From: an uncultured Desulfobulbaceae bacterium
GTDB taxonomy: Bacteria; Desulfobacterota; Desulfobulbia; Desulfobulbales; CALZHT01
Direction of reading: 5' to 3'
Assembly (NCBI GenBank): GCA_945787445.1
Contig: CALZHT010000008.1
Location: forward strand, 1-64,000
Length of the DNA: 64,000 bases
Below are positions 29,682 to 40,101 of the stretch, piece by piece. Every line of letters begins with the position of its first letter. The first letter of the stretch is position 1. The notes under the pieces are model-generated. The model was given only the letters and a program-made list of their open reading frames with translations. It had not been told where the DNA came from and did not search any database. The translations under genes were made by a program, and so were the position numbers.

Positions 29682-30584
29682 ATGAATTCCATCAGCGGCC
29701 TCAAAAGACGGGCTGCCTTGGTGCAGGCTATCCGTCAATTCTTTTTTGACCGGGATTATCTGGAAGTGGACACCCCGGTCCGTCTCCCCTGCGTTGCTCC
29801 TGAACCATATATTGAGCCGGTAAGATCTGGCAACTGGTTCTTACAGACCTCACCGGAACTATGCATGAAGCGGCTGCTTGCTGCAGGCGCCCCAAGGATT
29901 TATCAGATTTCTAAATGCTTCAGGCGGGGCGAACGGGGCAATAAACATCTATCAGAGTTCACCATGCTCGAATGGTATCATGCGGGTATTGATTACATGG
30001 GCCTGATGAACGAGTGTGAGGAGCTTTTGGCATTTCTCGCTGAAGCAATCGGCCTGGGAAGCTTGGTTCCCTATAACGAAATGCGCATTTCTCTTAAACG
30101 CCCGTGGCAAAGGCTTGCCGTAGCCGATGCCTTTCGTTCTTATGCGCCGGTCTCCATGGAAGAGGCCCTTTCCGCAAACACCTTCGATGAGGTCCTGGTG
30201 ACTTCCATTGAGCCCCATCTCGGCAAGGAGGAGCCGATATTTCTTTTTGACTATCCTGCCTCTCTGGGTGCGCTTGCCCGCCTTAAAAAAAATGATCCGG
30301 GATGTGCCGAGCGGTTCGAACTCTATGCCGCTGGTCTTGAGATAGCAAATGGATTTTCAGAACTGGTCGATCCTGCTGAACAGCGAAGCCGTTTTATGCA
30401 GGACAGAGAGAAAATCAAGGCTCAGGGAAGGGATCCAGGGCCCCTGCCGGAGCGTTTCCTCGAAGAACTTGAATATATGCCGGATGCAGCAGGAATAGCT
30501 TTGGGCATTGATCGTCTGGCTATGTTTCTTTTCAATGCAGAGACCATAGACAAGGTGATTTCATTTACTCCTGAAGAGCTTTAG
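29682..30584 (+). CDS. epmA: EF-P lysine ligase EpmA (GenX/PoxA)
   Basis: Class II LysRS-like catalytic core without anticodon domain; adjacent to efp. Confidence 0.92.
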   Translation: MNSISGLKRRAALVQAIRQFFFDRDYLEVDTPVRLPCVAPEPYIEPVRSGNWFLQTSPELCMKRLLAAGAPRIYQISKCFRRGERGNKHLSEFTMLEWYHAGIDYMGLMNECEELLAFLAEAIGLGSLVPYNEMRISLKRPWQRLAVADAFRSYAPVSMEEALSANTFDEVLVTSIEPHLGKEEPIFLFDYPASLGALARLKKNDPGCAERFELYAAGLEIANGFSELVDPAEQRSRFMQDREKIKAQGRDPGPLPERFLEELEYMPDAAGIALGIDRLAMFLFNAETIDKVISFTPEEL

Positions 30585-30650
30585 TGAGGACAGAAAATTG
30601 GTCCTTTCGGGGGTGAATTCCGTGGTGCAAGAATGAACCTTCTCAAAAAA

Positions 30651-30685
30651 ACACCGGCGCATCAACGGTTTTGAAGCGCCGGTGT
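30651..30685 (+). terminator. Strong hairpin after epmA
   Basis: acaccggcgc / gcgccggtgt 10-bp stem; weak U-tract. Confidence 0.45.
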
Positions 30686-30756
30686 AATATTAGTCTCAGT
30701 TAAGGTTAATCCCCTTGCCTCTCAGAAGGGTAAATTTAACTCGAATTTGTTATTTC

Positions 30757-30870
30757 CGTGCTCGTGCTCGTAATCGTATCCGTAATCGATTTTCTTTTTA
30801 TTCATGATCAAACATTAATTATGCCTTCTTTTCGATTACGAGCACGATAAAAAAGGGTCTATTTGATCGG
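30757..30870. repeat. Family 3 hexamer-rich inverted repeat, copy 1
   Basis: cgtgctcgtgctcgtaatcgtatccgtaatcgat ... cgattacgagcacgataaaaaagggtctatttgatc; matches 37901-38015. Confidence 0.75.
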
Positions 30871-30942
30871 TATCAGGACTTACAGTCCTTTTCATTCACC
30901 CTATCGTCTTAGGACGGAGGTTGTTGAGTTATGGAGCTGTAC

Positions 30943-31140
30943 CAATATCAGATTTCCTGAATTCGAGGATTTTATGATGATATCAGCATTGATAATGCCC
31001 ATAAGAGTGCCTAAAGTTAATGTACTTATTTTATCAGAGATTCCTTTAACTTTAGGCACTTAACTCGGTATCAAACGATTTCCTATAGTATCCCTCTATC
31101 TCCTCAATATTACGTCATGGGGTCAGGAGTTCTGAATTTA
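30943..31140. repeat. Family 2 MITE-like element, full copy
   Basis: caatatcagatttcctgaattcgaggatttt...gtcaggagttctgaattta; collinear with 18222-18458. Confidence 0.8.
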
Positions 31141-32409
31141 TTTATGATGGGTGGCTCGTAAGGTGTGCGCCAACTCCTTGATTTCACCAAAATCCTTGGT
31201 CATCATCGCCCAACCGTACCAGTAAGCATAATCGGGATTGACATGGAAAAAGGCCTGGTAGGTCCGCATGCGGCTTTTCATGTACATCCGGAATAATACC
31301 TGGTCGATGTGCGACATGGCATTAATGTCCGATCCGCCGGTTCGCATGAAGAACAGCAGGTCAGGATAGGCAAAGGAATAATCGGCCGGTTTTTTTATGA
31401 TGCCGTCTTTGTATAAGGCAGCCACGATCTCAATGGCATCGGCCATCAACCGGTCAGACTTCTGCATGATGGAATCCCCCATGGCGAGTTGCTCGCGGGC
31501 GTATTTTTCCGAATGGCATTTGGAGCACACTGTAATCATCTTCTCCCGTTCCGTGCTCCAGGCCTCCTCTGTTAAGCGGGCCAGGTCCACGGCCTTGACC
31601 GCGTCAAGGCGCGCTGTTGGTTCACCGGTTTCCGGATTTAAAACGCCTAACGCTTTTAAGATTACAACCCGGTCAGCGGCCCATTGCTTATCTTCGGGCA
31701 ATGGCAGCCGGACTCCCAGAAATCCCCAGGCTGTCCTGTTTTCATGATTGCCGTCCGGCATATGGCAGTCCTGGCATTTTGGCGCGGCGGCATTCGGCGG
31801 CAGATCTCCAACTTCTTTCGATAAGTACCGTGAGCCGTGTTTCGAACTGCTCCACATTTCCCATTGGGGATGGTCATAGCCCATGTGGCATTGCTGGCAG
31901 GCTCTCGGATTGAGCGCTTCCTTTTTGGAGAAGCTGTGCCTGGTATGGCATTCATCGCAGGAATTGGTCTGATATCTGTAGCCTTTGTCGTGCTGCTCCT
32001 TTTTTTGGGCCTCGCTTTTAATCCCCATATTGTGGCAACCGCCGCAACCTCTACCCCCTTCCATCAACTCATCGGGTTCAACATGGGTAATGGGCATGGC
32101 GTTCATGGATGTCCAACCGAAATTATGCTTGCCTTTAGAAAATTGTTTGAATTGTTCTTCATGGCATTCGGCGCAGACCGCCTCATCCGGCATTTGGGCA
32201 AGATTTGCATCTTTTTCGGTCGTATGTGTTGTGCCATGACATGAAGAACAGGAAACATCCTCCTTACTGTGTTTGCTTGACTCCCAATCAGCGACCTGAC
32301 CGGGTGAAAGTTTTTTGTGGCATGAAATGCATGTATCATCAGCCCCCCATGCCGGTTGAGAAAATAACATTGCCCCCAAAACAATCAGAACCCACGTTGA
32401 CAGTTTCAT
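31138..32409 (-). CDS. Octaheme cytochrome c, hydroxylamine oxidoreductase (HAO)-like
   Basis: Signal peptide and eight CXXCH motifs (CISCH, CSSCH, CAECH, CGGCH, CDECH, CQQCH, CQDCH, CSKCH). Confidence 0.8.
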   Translation of the reverse strand: MKLSTWVLIVLGAMLFSQPAWGADDTCISCHKKLSPGQVADWESSKHSKEDVSCSSCHGTTHTTEKDANLAQMPDEAVCAECHEEQFKQFSKGKHNFGWTSMNAMPITHVEPDELMEGGRGCGGCHNMGIKSEAQKKEQHDKGYRYQTNSCDECHTRHSFSKKEALNPRACQQCHMGYDHPQWEMWSSSKHGSRYLSKEVGDLPPNAAAPKCQDCHMPDGNHENRTAWGFLGVRLPLPEDKQWAADRVVILKALGVLNPETGEPTARLDAVKAVDLARLTEEAWSTEREKMITVCSKCHSEKYAREQLAMGDSIMQKSDRLMADAIEIVAALYKDGIIKKPADYSFAYPDLLFFMRTGGSDINAMSHIDQVLFRMYMKSRMRTYQAFFHVNPDYAYWYGWAMMTKDFGEIKELAHTLRATHHK

Positions 32410-32611
32410 ACACTACTCCTTTGTAATTGTTGATAGTATCAAGTTATATCGAGTGGGTAAATTACCCCCTATCCTTCACTATCTCATGGTAGGCAGATGG
32501 AAGTTTTAAATGTCAAGAAAAAGAAATATCAGGGGGATTTTTTTTGAACATGGAAAATCGGCCCTTACGGGCAGATCAGAGTTGAGTGGTTAGGAGAATG
32601 GCGCAGTATTT

Positions 32612-33388
32612 TTACTTTGCTGAAGAGGCCAACTTTTTTTGGATCATCTGGAGGTCTTGCCAGACAGGCTTTTTGAATTCCTCATTCTTGAGGAGGAAGG
32701 CGGGATGGAAGGTGGGCATGAGGGGGATGGACTGAAAATCATGGAACCGGCCCCTGAGGCGGATTAGCGGCTTGGATGTTTTTAAAAGGACCTGGGCGGC
32801 AAGAGGGCCGAAGGTGCAGATCACTTTTGGTGAGACAATGGCAATGGTCCTTTTTAAAAATGGCAGACATGTCTGTAATTCTTCGGTGGTCGGGGACCTG
32901 TTTTCAGCAGGATGGCACATGACGAGATTTGTGATGAATACATCCTGACGAACCAGGTTGATGGCCTTGAGCATCTTGGCAAGCAATACGCCGGGCTCGC
33001 CGCTGAACGGTTTTCCATTGGTATCGTCTTCCGTATTAGGCCATTCTCCTATGATGACAAGGTCGGCCCTGCAGTTGCCTTCTCCAATAACCAGGGTGCT
33101 CCGTCCCGCGTGTAGGCCGCAACGTTGGCAGTTTTCTAGCTCCTGTCGCATCTCGTGGTGCAATACCTCGGCCGGCTTTCCTTCAACTCCCGCTTGCCGG
33201 TCTGCTGCCGGTACAGAACTATGGTCTGGTGGTGGATATGATACGATTTTTCCTTGCCTTGCTTTATCCGATGATAAAAAATCGGCAAGGTCTTCTGTCC
33301 TGGGATAGTCGGCAATGCCTATATTTTTATGAAAAGAGAGAAGATTTCTCACATCCCTAAGGATCTTTGATACGTCATCAGAAAACAT
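32612..33388 (-). CDS. Uracil-DNA glycosylase, Fe-S family 4-like
   Basis: NCQRCGLHAGRSTLVIGEG, GEPGVLLAKML, TNLVMCHPAENRSPTTEELQTC, MPTFHPAFLL. Confidence 0.85.
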   Translation of the reverse strand: MFSDDVSKILRDVRNLLSFHKNIGIADYPRTEDLADFLSSDKARQGKIVSYPPPDHSSVPAADRQAGVEGKPAEVLHHEMRQELENCQRCGLHAGRSTLVIGEGNCRADLVIIGEWPNTEDDTNGKPFSGEPGVLLAKMLKAINLVRQDVFITNLVMCHPAENRSPTTEELQTCLPFLKRTIAIVSPKVICTFGPLAAQVLLKTSKPLIRLRGRFHDFQSIPLMPTFHPAFLLKNEEFKKPVWQDLQMIQKKLASSAK

Positions 33389-33415
33389 GGCAAGGTATTC
33401 TCATTTGATATCCAT

Positions 33416-36400
33416 TTACAGTTGGATTACGATATCCATTTCCTTTTTACCGAAAAGGGCTCGTTTCCTTTGGACGCGCAAGGTGACGGTATCGCCTTTC
33501 TCTTTATAGAGCATAGCGATTTTCAAGTCATCCAGAATTTCAATGGCTTTACCGTCAAGGGCAAGAATAACATCCTTTTCTTTTATCCCTGCCTCTTTGG
33601 CTTTGCCGCTCTTTGAAATTTTTGATATTACGAGTCGTTGATCCTCCTCAGCAAGGAGCACTCCCATCATGGCCTTTGGAGGTAGGGCTTCAGGGGGGAG
33701 AAAGAGAGCAAAGTCAACTTGACGGGAGTCAACAGGCTTGCCCGCTGCATTGATGAGTACGGACTGGGCAACCGGCACCCGTCGGGCCACTCTGGGCGGG
33801 ATAGCCGTATCTTTGAATACATGGCCCTGGCCGGCAATAACCACCACTTTTGTCTCAGGATTTGCGGCAAGGTATGCGGAAACGGTCTCGGCCATGGTTT
33901 CATCCCATAGGGCCTGGGATTGGAGAAAATTGGTAAATTGTTTGCTTTGCCCGGGTTGGTGGAGATGGAGGCGGAATGCCTGGGCGATTCGCTCCTGATA
34001 GCCGGGGATGCTCAGATCCCTGTCTGGCGGGATGGTTTCTTTTTCCTGGTCGGTAAGGCTGTCAATGCCGTTTTCTTTATATACCTTACTTGGAATTTTC
34101 TTTTCCAGATTCAGCCCTAAAATAGGGATCTGATTCCGCCGGGCAAATTCAATGATCGGCCGGTAATTACGGTAATCATATCCCCAGTTCTTAAAATAGC
34201 GAGATTCTTTTAAAAACGTGGCCTCATCGCTCTTTCCGGAAATATAATCATCCAGTGCGGGCTGGATGGTGCGGGCAAACATTTCCATGCCGATTGCTAT
34301 TTGTGGATTGTGATTGTACAGAGCCCGCACCACCTCAAGCTGCAGCTTGTGGTCCTCATAGCGGCTGTGGGTTTCACCCACGTAGACCACCTGTTTGTCG
34401 AGTATTTTGTTGAGAATATCATTGAAGCCGATGGTGGACTGCACCTCGATGCCGGTTGGTGGTTCATGGAGGATGTATATCAGGCCGCTATCGGCTGCAG
34501 TAATTTTTTTGTCTCTGATTCTGCCGTTTTCAAAATGAAGGTAACTGTATTTACCGTAATGCTCCAGCTTACGGCTCACCAATTCCACTGCCGATTTGCT
34601 CGCTGCACTTGTAAGGACGGCTATTTTTTCCGGACTCAAGGGATTCTTGCGAACATCAAGGGTAAAGCCTTTTTCAGGATAGCCCACCTTTGCAAATATT
34701 GATCTGACAAGAGGATTGTCAACTCCTAAGAAGATGACCGACATATTTGCCAACTCTGTCGTGGTCACATCTTCCGCCTCGGCGATCGGGCAATCCATGG
34801 CTTGAAGAATATCGAGGAAAGGCGCGAAGGTTTCACTATCAGCAGCAGTGCCGATTACTGCTAGTTTGTCAGCATCGCCGAGAAATCCCGACCAGACAGG
34901 TGGAATTTCGTCATGATCGAGTTGTCTGATTATATCGTAGTTCGGGTCAATGGCCAGTTCCAGTGGTGTCCCGGCCAAGGGGATCTCGATTTTGGTTTCA
35001 TTGTCTTTGATATGGATAGTTTTACGGACTTCTCCCTGCATGGTTTGTATAACAATGGGCACATCCATAACATAGGGGGTATCGTTCTTTTGTGCCAATG
35101 TGAAAGCCAGGACCGGCACGCCTTCCTTTTCTTCTGAGGAGATGTCCTTTACTTCCAGGTCAGGGAGGTCCTTCTGCTCAAGCCACTGGGTGAAATATTC
35201 CTCCATTTTGCTGCCGGCCACTGTTTCAAAACTGGTTATGATGTCATCCCATTTCGCTTCTTTGCCGTTCATCCGTTTGTAGAAATCCTGCAGGGCCTTA
35301 AAAAATAATTCATCACCAAGGGATTTGCGCAGCATGTGAAAGAGCATGCTGGTCTTGCCGTAGCCAATAGCGCGGATAGCCTTTTTATCTTTACTGGTGT
35401 CCAAGGCGTTTTTAAAGGCAACAAGGGGGATGGCGTTCTCTTGATTGACAAAATTATGGATCTTAAGGAGCTGCCCCTTGCGGAATTCGGCATCCTGGTT
35501 CTTGTCTTGCGCGTAAAGCTGATCAGCAAGATAGGTTGTCAGCCCTTCAGCCCAGTTACCTTGCGAAAGGTCAATATCGATGCTGTTTCCAAACCAGGAA
35601 TGCAGCACTTCATGGCCTAGAGAGGTTTCAAGGATAAAGGGGAGCCTGATGATGGCTTGACCAAGCAGGGTAAAGGATGGCATGGCAAAGCCGGTCGGCA
35701 GTCTGTTTTCTATGATGGCATAGCGTTTATAGGGATAGGGGCCGATCATTGCCTCGTAGCGCTTGAGATACGAAACAGTTTTTTGCCGGTAAGATTCTGC
35801 AAGATCCTGGTCTTCAGGGAAGAAATAGGAATACAGTTCCTTACCATCGCCAAAAATCTCTTTTTCAACAACATAAGGCCCGGCAACAAATGATACTGTT
35901 CTCCGCTGGGCGGGAAAGGTAAAGGTTACTTCCTTTCCTTTTTCTGTTTTTTTGCTTTCAAGATCGTCCGTTTCAGCTATAGCCTCGAAATCCGCGGGAA
36001 TGATTGCGGTGAGTGTTTGGAAAGAATCCTTGCCAAGCATGGGATGCCAGAATCCAGAGAGAACAATTCCTTCTGCTGATATGAGTGATTCAATGTTTCC
36101 TGCTTGTTCCGGAATCTCTTTCGCAAAGGTAATGGAAATATTTTGTGGATTGGCTTCCGGCGGTAATTCAAGGGTAAGTGGCAATGTTTCCGGCAAAAGG
36201 GCTTCTCCCTTATGAACAATGGACTCCACGGCAAGATCGCCTAAAAAGATATTGATCCCGGTGTTGGCGGGAACATCAATTTGTGAAACACCTTTGATCC
36301 TGTTTTTTTCAAGGTCAAAGGAAATATTCAGGCGATGGATCGGCGGATCCGCAGCTCCAGACACGCCATTATTCAAAGCCAAAAAGAAAAAAAGAAAGAA

Positions 36401-36502
36401 AAGGCTGGTCAAAATAGAGCTCATGGCGCGTATCTCAATTGTCCGGGAGAAGTTCTTCATCCTTGATCCATTGCTCAAGAGATTCTCTGGCTTTTTCTGC
36501 AC
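33416..36502 (-). CDS. M1-family aminopeptidase-like, ChaN/DUF399-like and PDZ three-domain secreted protein
   Basis: [25 protein letters not shown] (HEXXH...E); [24 protein letters not shown] (ChaN-like); [25 protein letters not shown] (PDZ). Confidence 0.8.
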   Translation of the reverse strand: MQKKPENLLSNGSRMKNFSRTIEIRAMSSILTSLFFLFFFLALNNGVSGAADPPIHRLNISFDLEKNRIKGVSQIDVPANTGINIFLGDLAVESIVHKGEALLPETLPLTLELPPEANPQNISITFAKEIPEQAGNIESLISAEGIVLSGFWHPMLGKDSFQTLTAIIPADFEAIAETDDLESKKTEKGKEVTFTFPAQRRTVSFVAGPYVVEKEIFGDGKELYSYFFPEDQDLAESYRQKTVSYLKRYEAMIGPYPYKRYAIIENRLPTGFAMPSFTLLGQAIIRLPFILETSLGHEVLHSWFGNSIDIDLSQGNWAEGLTTYLADQLYAQDKNQDAEFRKGQLLKIHNFVNQENAIPLVAFKNALDTSKDKKAIRAIGYGKTSMLFHMLRKSLGDELFFKALQDFYKRMNGKEAKWDDIITSFETVAGSKMEEYFTQWLEQKDLPDLEVKDISSEEKEGVPVLAFTLAQKNDTPYVMDVPIVIQTMQGEVRKTIHIKDNETKIEIPLAGTPLELAIDPNYDIIRQLDHDEIPPVWSGFLGDADKLAVIGTAADSETFAPFLDILQAMDCPIAEAEDVTTTELANMSVIFLGVDNPLVRSIFAKVGYPEKGFTLDVRKNPLSPEKIAVLTSAASKSAVELVSRKLEHYGKYSYLHFENGRIRDKKITAADSGLIYILHEPPTGIEVQSTIGFNDILNKILDKQVVYVGETHSRYEDHKLQLEVVRALYNHNPQIAIGMEMFARTIQPALDDYISGKSDEATFLKESRYFKNWGYDYRNYRPIIEFARRNQIPILGLNLEKKIPSKVYKENGIDSLTDQEKETIPPDRDLSIPGYQERIAQAFRLHLHQPGQSKQFTNFLQSQALWDETMAETVSAYLAANPETKVVVIAGQGHVFKDTAIPPRVARRVPVAQSVLINAAGKPVDSRQVDFALFLPPEALPPKAMMGVLLAEEDQRLVISKISKSGKAKEAGIKEKDVILALDGKAIEILDDLKIAMLYKEKGDTVTLRVQRKRALFGKKEMDIVIQL

Positions 36503-37808
36503 GATATTTTCCTCGCAATTTTTTTGGGATTTTTTTCGTAAGGGCCGGGAAAAGGCCGAAATTAATGTTGGAAGGTTGAAAGTGTTTGGCGGCGGCGTTG
36601 GTTAAATGGGTAATAAGCGCGCCGTGAGCAGTGTCAGGAGGCGGTATTACGGGATTGCCGCCTTGCGCTGTTCTTGCCGCGTTTATGCCGGCCAGCAACC
36701 CCATGGCGCTTGATTCAACATACCCTTCGACGCCGGTAAGTTGTCCGGCAAGGAATACATTTTTCCTGCTGCGGAATTGCAGGAATGATGTGAGGACTTC
36801 AGGTGCGCAGACAAAGGTATTGCGGTGGATGCTGCCCATTCTCAGAAATTCGACATTTTCCAATCCAGGTATCATGGAAAAAACCCTTCTCTGTTCCGGA
36901 TAGGTTAGTTTTGTCTGGAAGCCTACCATATTATAACTGGTGCCTTCGCTGTTTTCCTGCCGAAGCTGGACTACTGCGTAAGGTACATGGCCGGTATGAG
37001 GATCCGGCAGCCCCACCGGCTTCATGGGCCCGAAGCGTGGAGTGTCATCGCCCCGTTCAAGCATGACCTCTATGGGAAGACATCCCTCGAAATACTTATG
37101 GCCTTCAAAAGATCTGAGAACCACTTTTTCAGCTTTTTTGAGAACAGCTATAAAGGCCTCGTACTGTTCCCTGTTCAGAGGACAGTTGAGGTAATCGCCC
37201 GGCCCATCGTCATATCTTGAAGCTCGGTAGATACTATCATAATTAAGAGAATCTGCAGAAACAATGGGAGCAATGGCATCATAAAATGCCAGATTCTCTG
37301 AGCCGGCCAGTTCGGCAATTTGCGCAACCAGCACCTGCGAAGTCAGAGGCCCTGTGGCAATTATGACCGGGATATCGTGTTTTGTGTCAGATGAAGGAGG
37401 GATTTCTTTAGCCTCTTCCCTGAAGATCGTTATTAAGGGATGTTCTTCAATCATCCGGGTGATCAATTCGGCAAAGCGCTCCCTGTCAACGGCCAGGGCT
37501 TTGCCGGCCGGTACTCTGGTATGCAGGGCGGCGTCCATGATCAAAGATTCAAGACGGTGCATTTCCTTCTTGAGGATACCAACGGCTGAAGAGGAGTCGG
37601 CGGAACGCAGGGAATTGCTGCACACCAGTTCGGCGAGCTGCGGCGAATGGTGCGCTGGACTGAACCGTTGCGGCTTCATCTCGTAAAGGCTGACCCGGCA
37701 CCCACGTTTTGCGGCCTGCCAAGCAGCTTCGCAACCTGCCAGGCCGCCGCCGATTATGCATATCTCTTGTGCGGTCACATTGCACCCCGGCTCGTCATGG
37801 ATATACAA
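36435..37808 (-). CDS. trmFO: tRNA (uracil-5-)-methyltransferase TrmFO
   Basis: [54 protein letters not shown]. Confidence 0.93.
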   Translation of the reverse strand: MYIHDEPGCNVTAQEICIIGGGLAGCEAAWQAAKRGCRVSLYEMKPQRFSPAHHSPQLAELVCSNSLRSADSSSAVGILKKEMHRLESLIMDAALHTRVPAGKALAVDRERFAELITRMIEEHPLITIFREEAKEIPPSSDTKHDIPVIIATGPLTSQVLVAQIAELAGSENLAFYDAIAPIVSADSLNYDSIYRASRYDDGPGDYLNCPLNREQYEAFIAVLKKAEKVVLRSFEGHKYFEGCLPIEVMLERGDDTPRFGPMKPVGLPDPHTGHVPYAVVQLRQENSEGTSYNMVGFQTKLTYPEQRRVFSMIPGLENVEFLRMGSIHRNTFVCAPEVLTSFLQFRSRKNVFLAGQLTGVEGYVESSAMGLLAGINAARTAQGGNPVIPPPDTAHGALITHLTNAAAKHFQPSNINFGLFPALTKKIPKKLRGKYRAEKARESLEQWIKDEELLPDN

Positions 37809-37900
37809 AGCGGGCTTTTTTGCCCTCGGCTATAATCTCAAGAGAAAGGTAATACACCTGCCTTTCATTGGAGGTAGCTTTAGCTCGTAGTTATTATATT

Positions 37901-38015
37901 CGTGCTCGTGCTCGTAATCGAAAAGCAAGCATAATTTTGTATCATAGATAAAAGTAAGATCGATTACGATCACGATTACGATCACGAGCACGATAAAAAC
38001 GGGTCTACTGGATCC
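37901..38015. repeat. Family 3 hexamer-rich inverted repeat, copy 2
   Basis: cgtgctcgtgctcgtaatcg ... cgattacgatcacgattacgatcacgagcacgataaaaacgggtctactggatc. Confidence 0.8.
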
Positions 38016-38087
38016 TTATCCGTATCCGTATTGTAAACAACATTTTCCCGCATCCATAAAATTTTCGGCACTGCGGTTGGTAATTGT

Positions 38088-38735
38088 TTATATGCCAAGT
38101 TCATCCTTTATGGCGTTAACCACAATATCACTTGAGGTGCCGGTAATGGTCCTGAGCAATCCTTCTTTTTCATAGAATCCGACCAGGGGCGCGGTTTTTT
38201 CGTTGTACGTTGCAAGGCGATGGCTGATGGCTTCTTCTGTCTCATCATCGCGCTGGATAACCGGGCTGCCGCATTTGTCGCAGATTCCTTCCTGCGTGGG
38301 CGGGTTGCTCTTTACATTATAAATGGCCTGGCATGCAGAATTGGAGCAGGTCCTTCTGGTGCAAAGCCGATCCAGTATTACATCCTTTGGCACATCGATG
38401 TTCACCGCCAAATCGAGCTTGATGGACAGCTTGCCGAGCAGATCTCGCAAAGCCTCAGCCTGGGGAATGGTACGCGGAAAGCCGTCCAGCAGGAAGCCTT
38501 TCTGGCAGTCAGGTTCCTGCAGTCGTTTTTCCATAATTCCCATGATCAGGGAATCGGGTACGAGATCACCGCGTTTCATATACGCTTCAGCCTCTTTTCC
38601 CAAATCCGTGCCGGCTTGCACGGCACCACGCAAGATATCACCGGTAGAAATCTGTACCGATCCGTCAATCGCGGTTAGCTGTTTTGCAACAGTGCCTTTT
38701 CCAGCGCCTGGGGCGCCCAATAGAATTAATTTCAT
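38088..38735 (-). CDS. adk: Adenylate kinase with zinc-finger-like LID
   Basis: LLGAPGAGKGTVAKQL; LID Cys set CTRRTCSNSAC...CDKCG. Confidence 0.93.
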   Translation of the reverse strand: MKLILLGAPGAGKGTVAKQLTAIDGSVQISTGDILRGAVQAGTDLGKEAEAYMKRGDLVPDSLIMGIMEKRLQEPDCQKGFLLDGFPRTIPQAEALRDLLGKLSIKLDLAVNIDVPKDVILDRLCTRRTCSNSACQAIYNVKSNPPTQEGICDKCGSPVIQRDDETEEAISHRLATYNEKTAPLVGFYEKEGLLRTITGTSSDIVVNAIKDELGI

Positions 38736-38752
38736 GGGTATTCTCCTCCAAA

Positions 38753-38860
38753 ATTGATGATCCCGTAAAAAATCGGGAAAACGGTTAACGTGCCATGTAA
38801 TTTCAACCAGTTACAACGTAATACATCGATGAATTTGTATTTTTTTACGATTTCATCAAA
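38753..38860. repeat. Family 1 MITE-like repeat, copy B
   Basis: ttgatgatcccgtaaaaaatcggg ... tttttttacgatttcatcaa terminal inverted repeat; shared core cggttaacgtgccatgtaatttcaa. Confidence 0.88.
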
Positions 38861-39079
38861 AAATTATAGATTCAAAGAAAGTTAAAGAAACAGAAAATCG
38901 GCAAAGTAGTAATCCACATTCCTTTTCAAAATTTGCAACGCTCAATTTAGGAAAATTTAAGGCCGGAAACTATACACGATTTTTTCCTATGAGGATACCC
39001 TTAAAATGAGAAAAGCGGCAACTCCAGGAATACATTCTGAAAAGTTTAAAAAGTGCATCTATAAGACATGTATATAATA

Positions 39080-39189
39080 AATGATTTACCCACAAAAAAT
39101 CTGGAAAGCGGTTAACGTCCCATGTAATTTCAAATAGTTACAACGTAATACATCGTTAAAATCGTATTTTTACGATTTTATCAATAATT
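39080..39189. repeat. Family 1 MITE-like repeat, copy C
   Basis: aatctggaaagcggttaacgtcccatgtaatttcaaatagttacaacgtaatacatcgttaaaatcgtatttttacgattttatcaa. Confidence 0.85.
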
Positions 39190-39273
39190 TTTATTTCACA
39201 AAAAAAGCTGATTATCATCATTTCTCAGCTACCTTAAAGATACGAAGGATAACCTATTGACTTTTGCTATGTC

Positions 39274-39343
39274 TGTCATTTCGAACGAACGTGAGAAATC
39301 TTTTCCTGGAGCAATGAGATTTCTCGTTGTGCTCGAAATGACA
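39274..39343. repeat. Long imperfect inverted repeat
   Basis: tgtcatttcgaacgaacgtgagaaatct ... gagatttctcgttgtgctcgaaatgaca. Confidence 0.75.
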
Positions 39344-39548
39344 AGGGGTTCTAAAACGAGAATAAAAATAGCTGAATTTTAGTGGTAATCACATAAAATA
39401 ATTTCCGCGCTGTTGCGGTTCTCTTGACAAAGGGATGATTGGTATTATTGTATTATTAGAATAGTATAATGGTAATAATATCAAACGATTATTATATTTT
39501 TTCTCCTAATGAATGGAGAAAAAATCATCGAAAAGGAGGTGAAGGGAA

Positions 39549-40022
39549 ATGGCAGATCTCGTACCGTTCAGACGAAAATCTGGTTTGCCGGAGATGTTTA
39601 GAGAAATGGAGGATTTTGTTAATCGGTTCTGGAGGTTATCACCGTTTGAAAAGTTTTCACCATTTGAAGAGACAGAGGGTGTGATGGATGTTGGCTGGCA
39701 GCCTACGCTGGATCTTTCTGAAACAGACGATGATGTTATTGTGAAAGCCGAATTACCGGGACTTGAAGCAAAAGACCTCGATATTTCCCTTGAACGTGAT
39801 CTCCTGGTGCTGAAAGGTGAAAAGAAACAGGAAAAAGAGGAGAAAAACAAGCGCTTTCATCGGATTGAACGCACCTATGGCGCATTTCATCGGGCTATCC
39901 GACTGCCGGTTGAAGTGAAGACCGACAAGATCGATGCAACATTTAAGGATGGCGTTCTGACTGTAACTTTACCGAAAGCGGAAGATGCAAAGAAACAAAT
40001 AACCCATATTAAAATTCATTAA
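39549..40022 (+). CDS. Hsp20/alpha-crystallin small heat-shock protein
   Basis: GWQPTLDLSETDDDVIVKAELPGLEAKDLDISLERDLLVLKGEKKQE; ATFKDGVLTVTLPK. Confidence 0.92.
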   Translation: MADLVPFRRKSGLPEMFREMEDFVNRFWRLSPFEKFSPFEETEGVMDVGWQPTLDLSETDDDVIVKAELPGLEAKDLDISLERDLLVLKGEKKQEKEEKNKRFHRIERTYGAFHRAIRLPVEVKTDKIDATFKDGVLTVTLPKAEDAKKQITHIKIH

Positions 40023-40101
40023 CGCAATAGGTACAAGCCAGGGCGGCTGTTGAGGCAGTCGCTCTGATTTTTTATAAGGTATCTCTTGAAGGAGGATTGT
40101 T

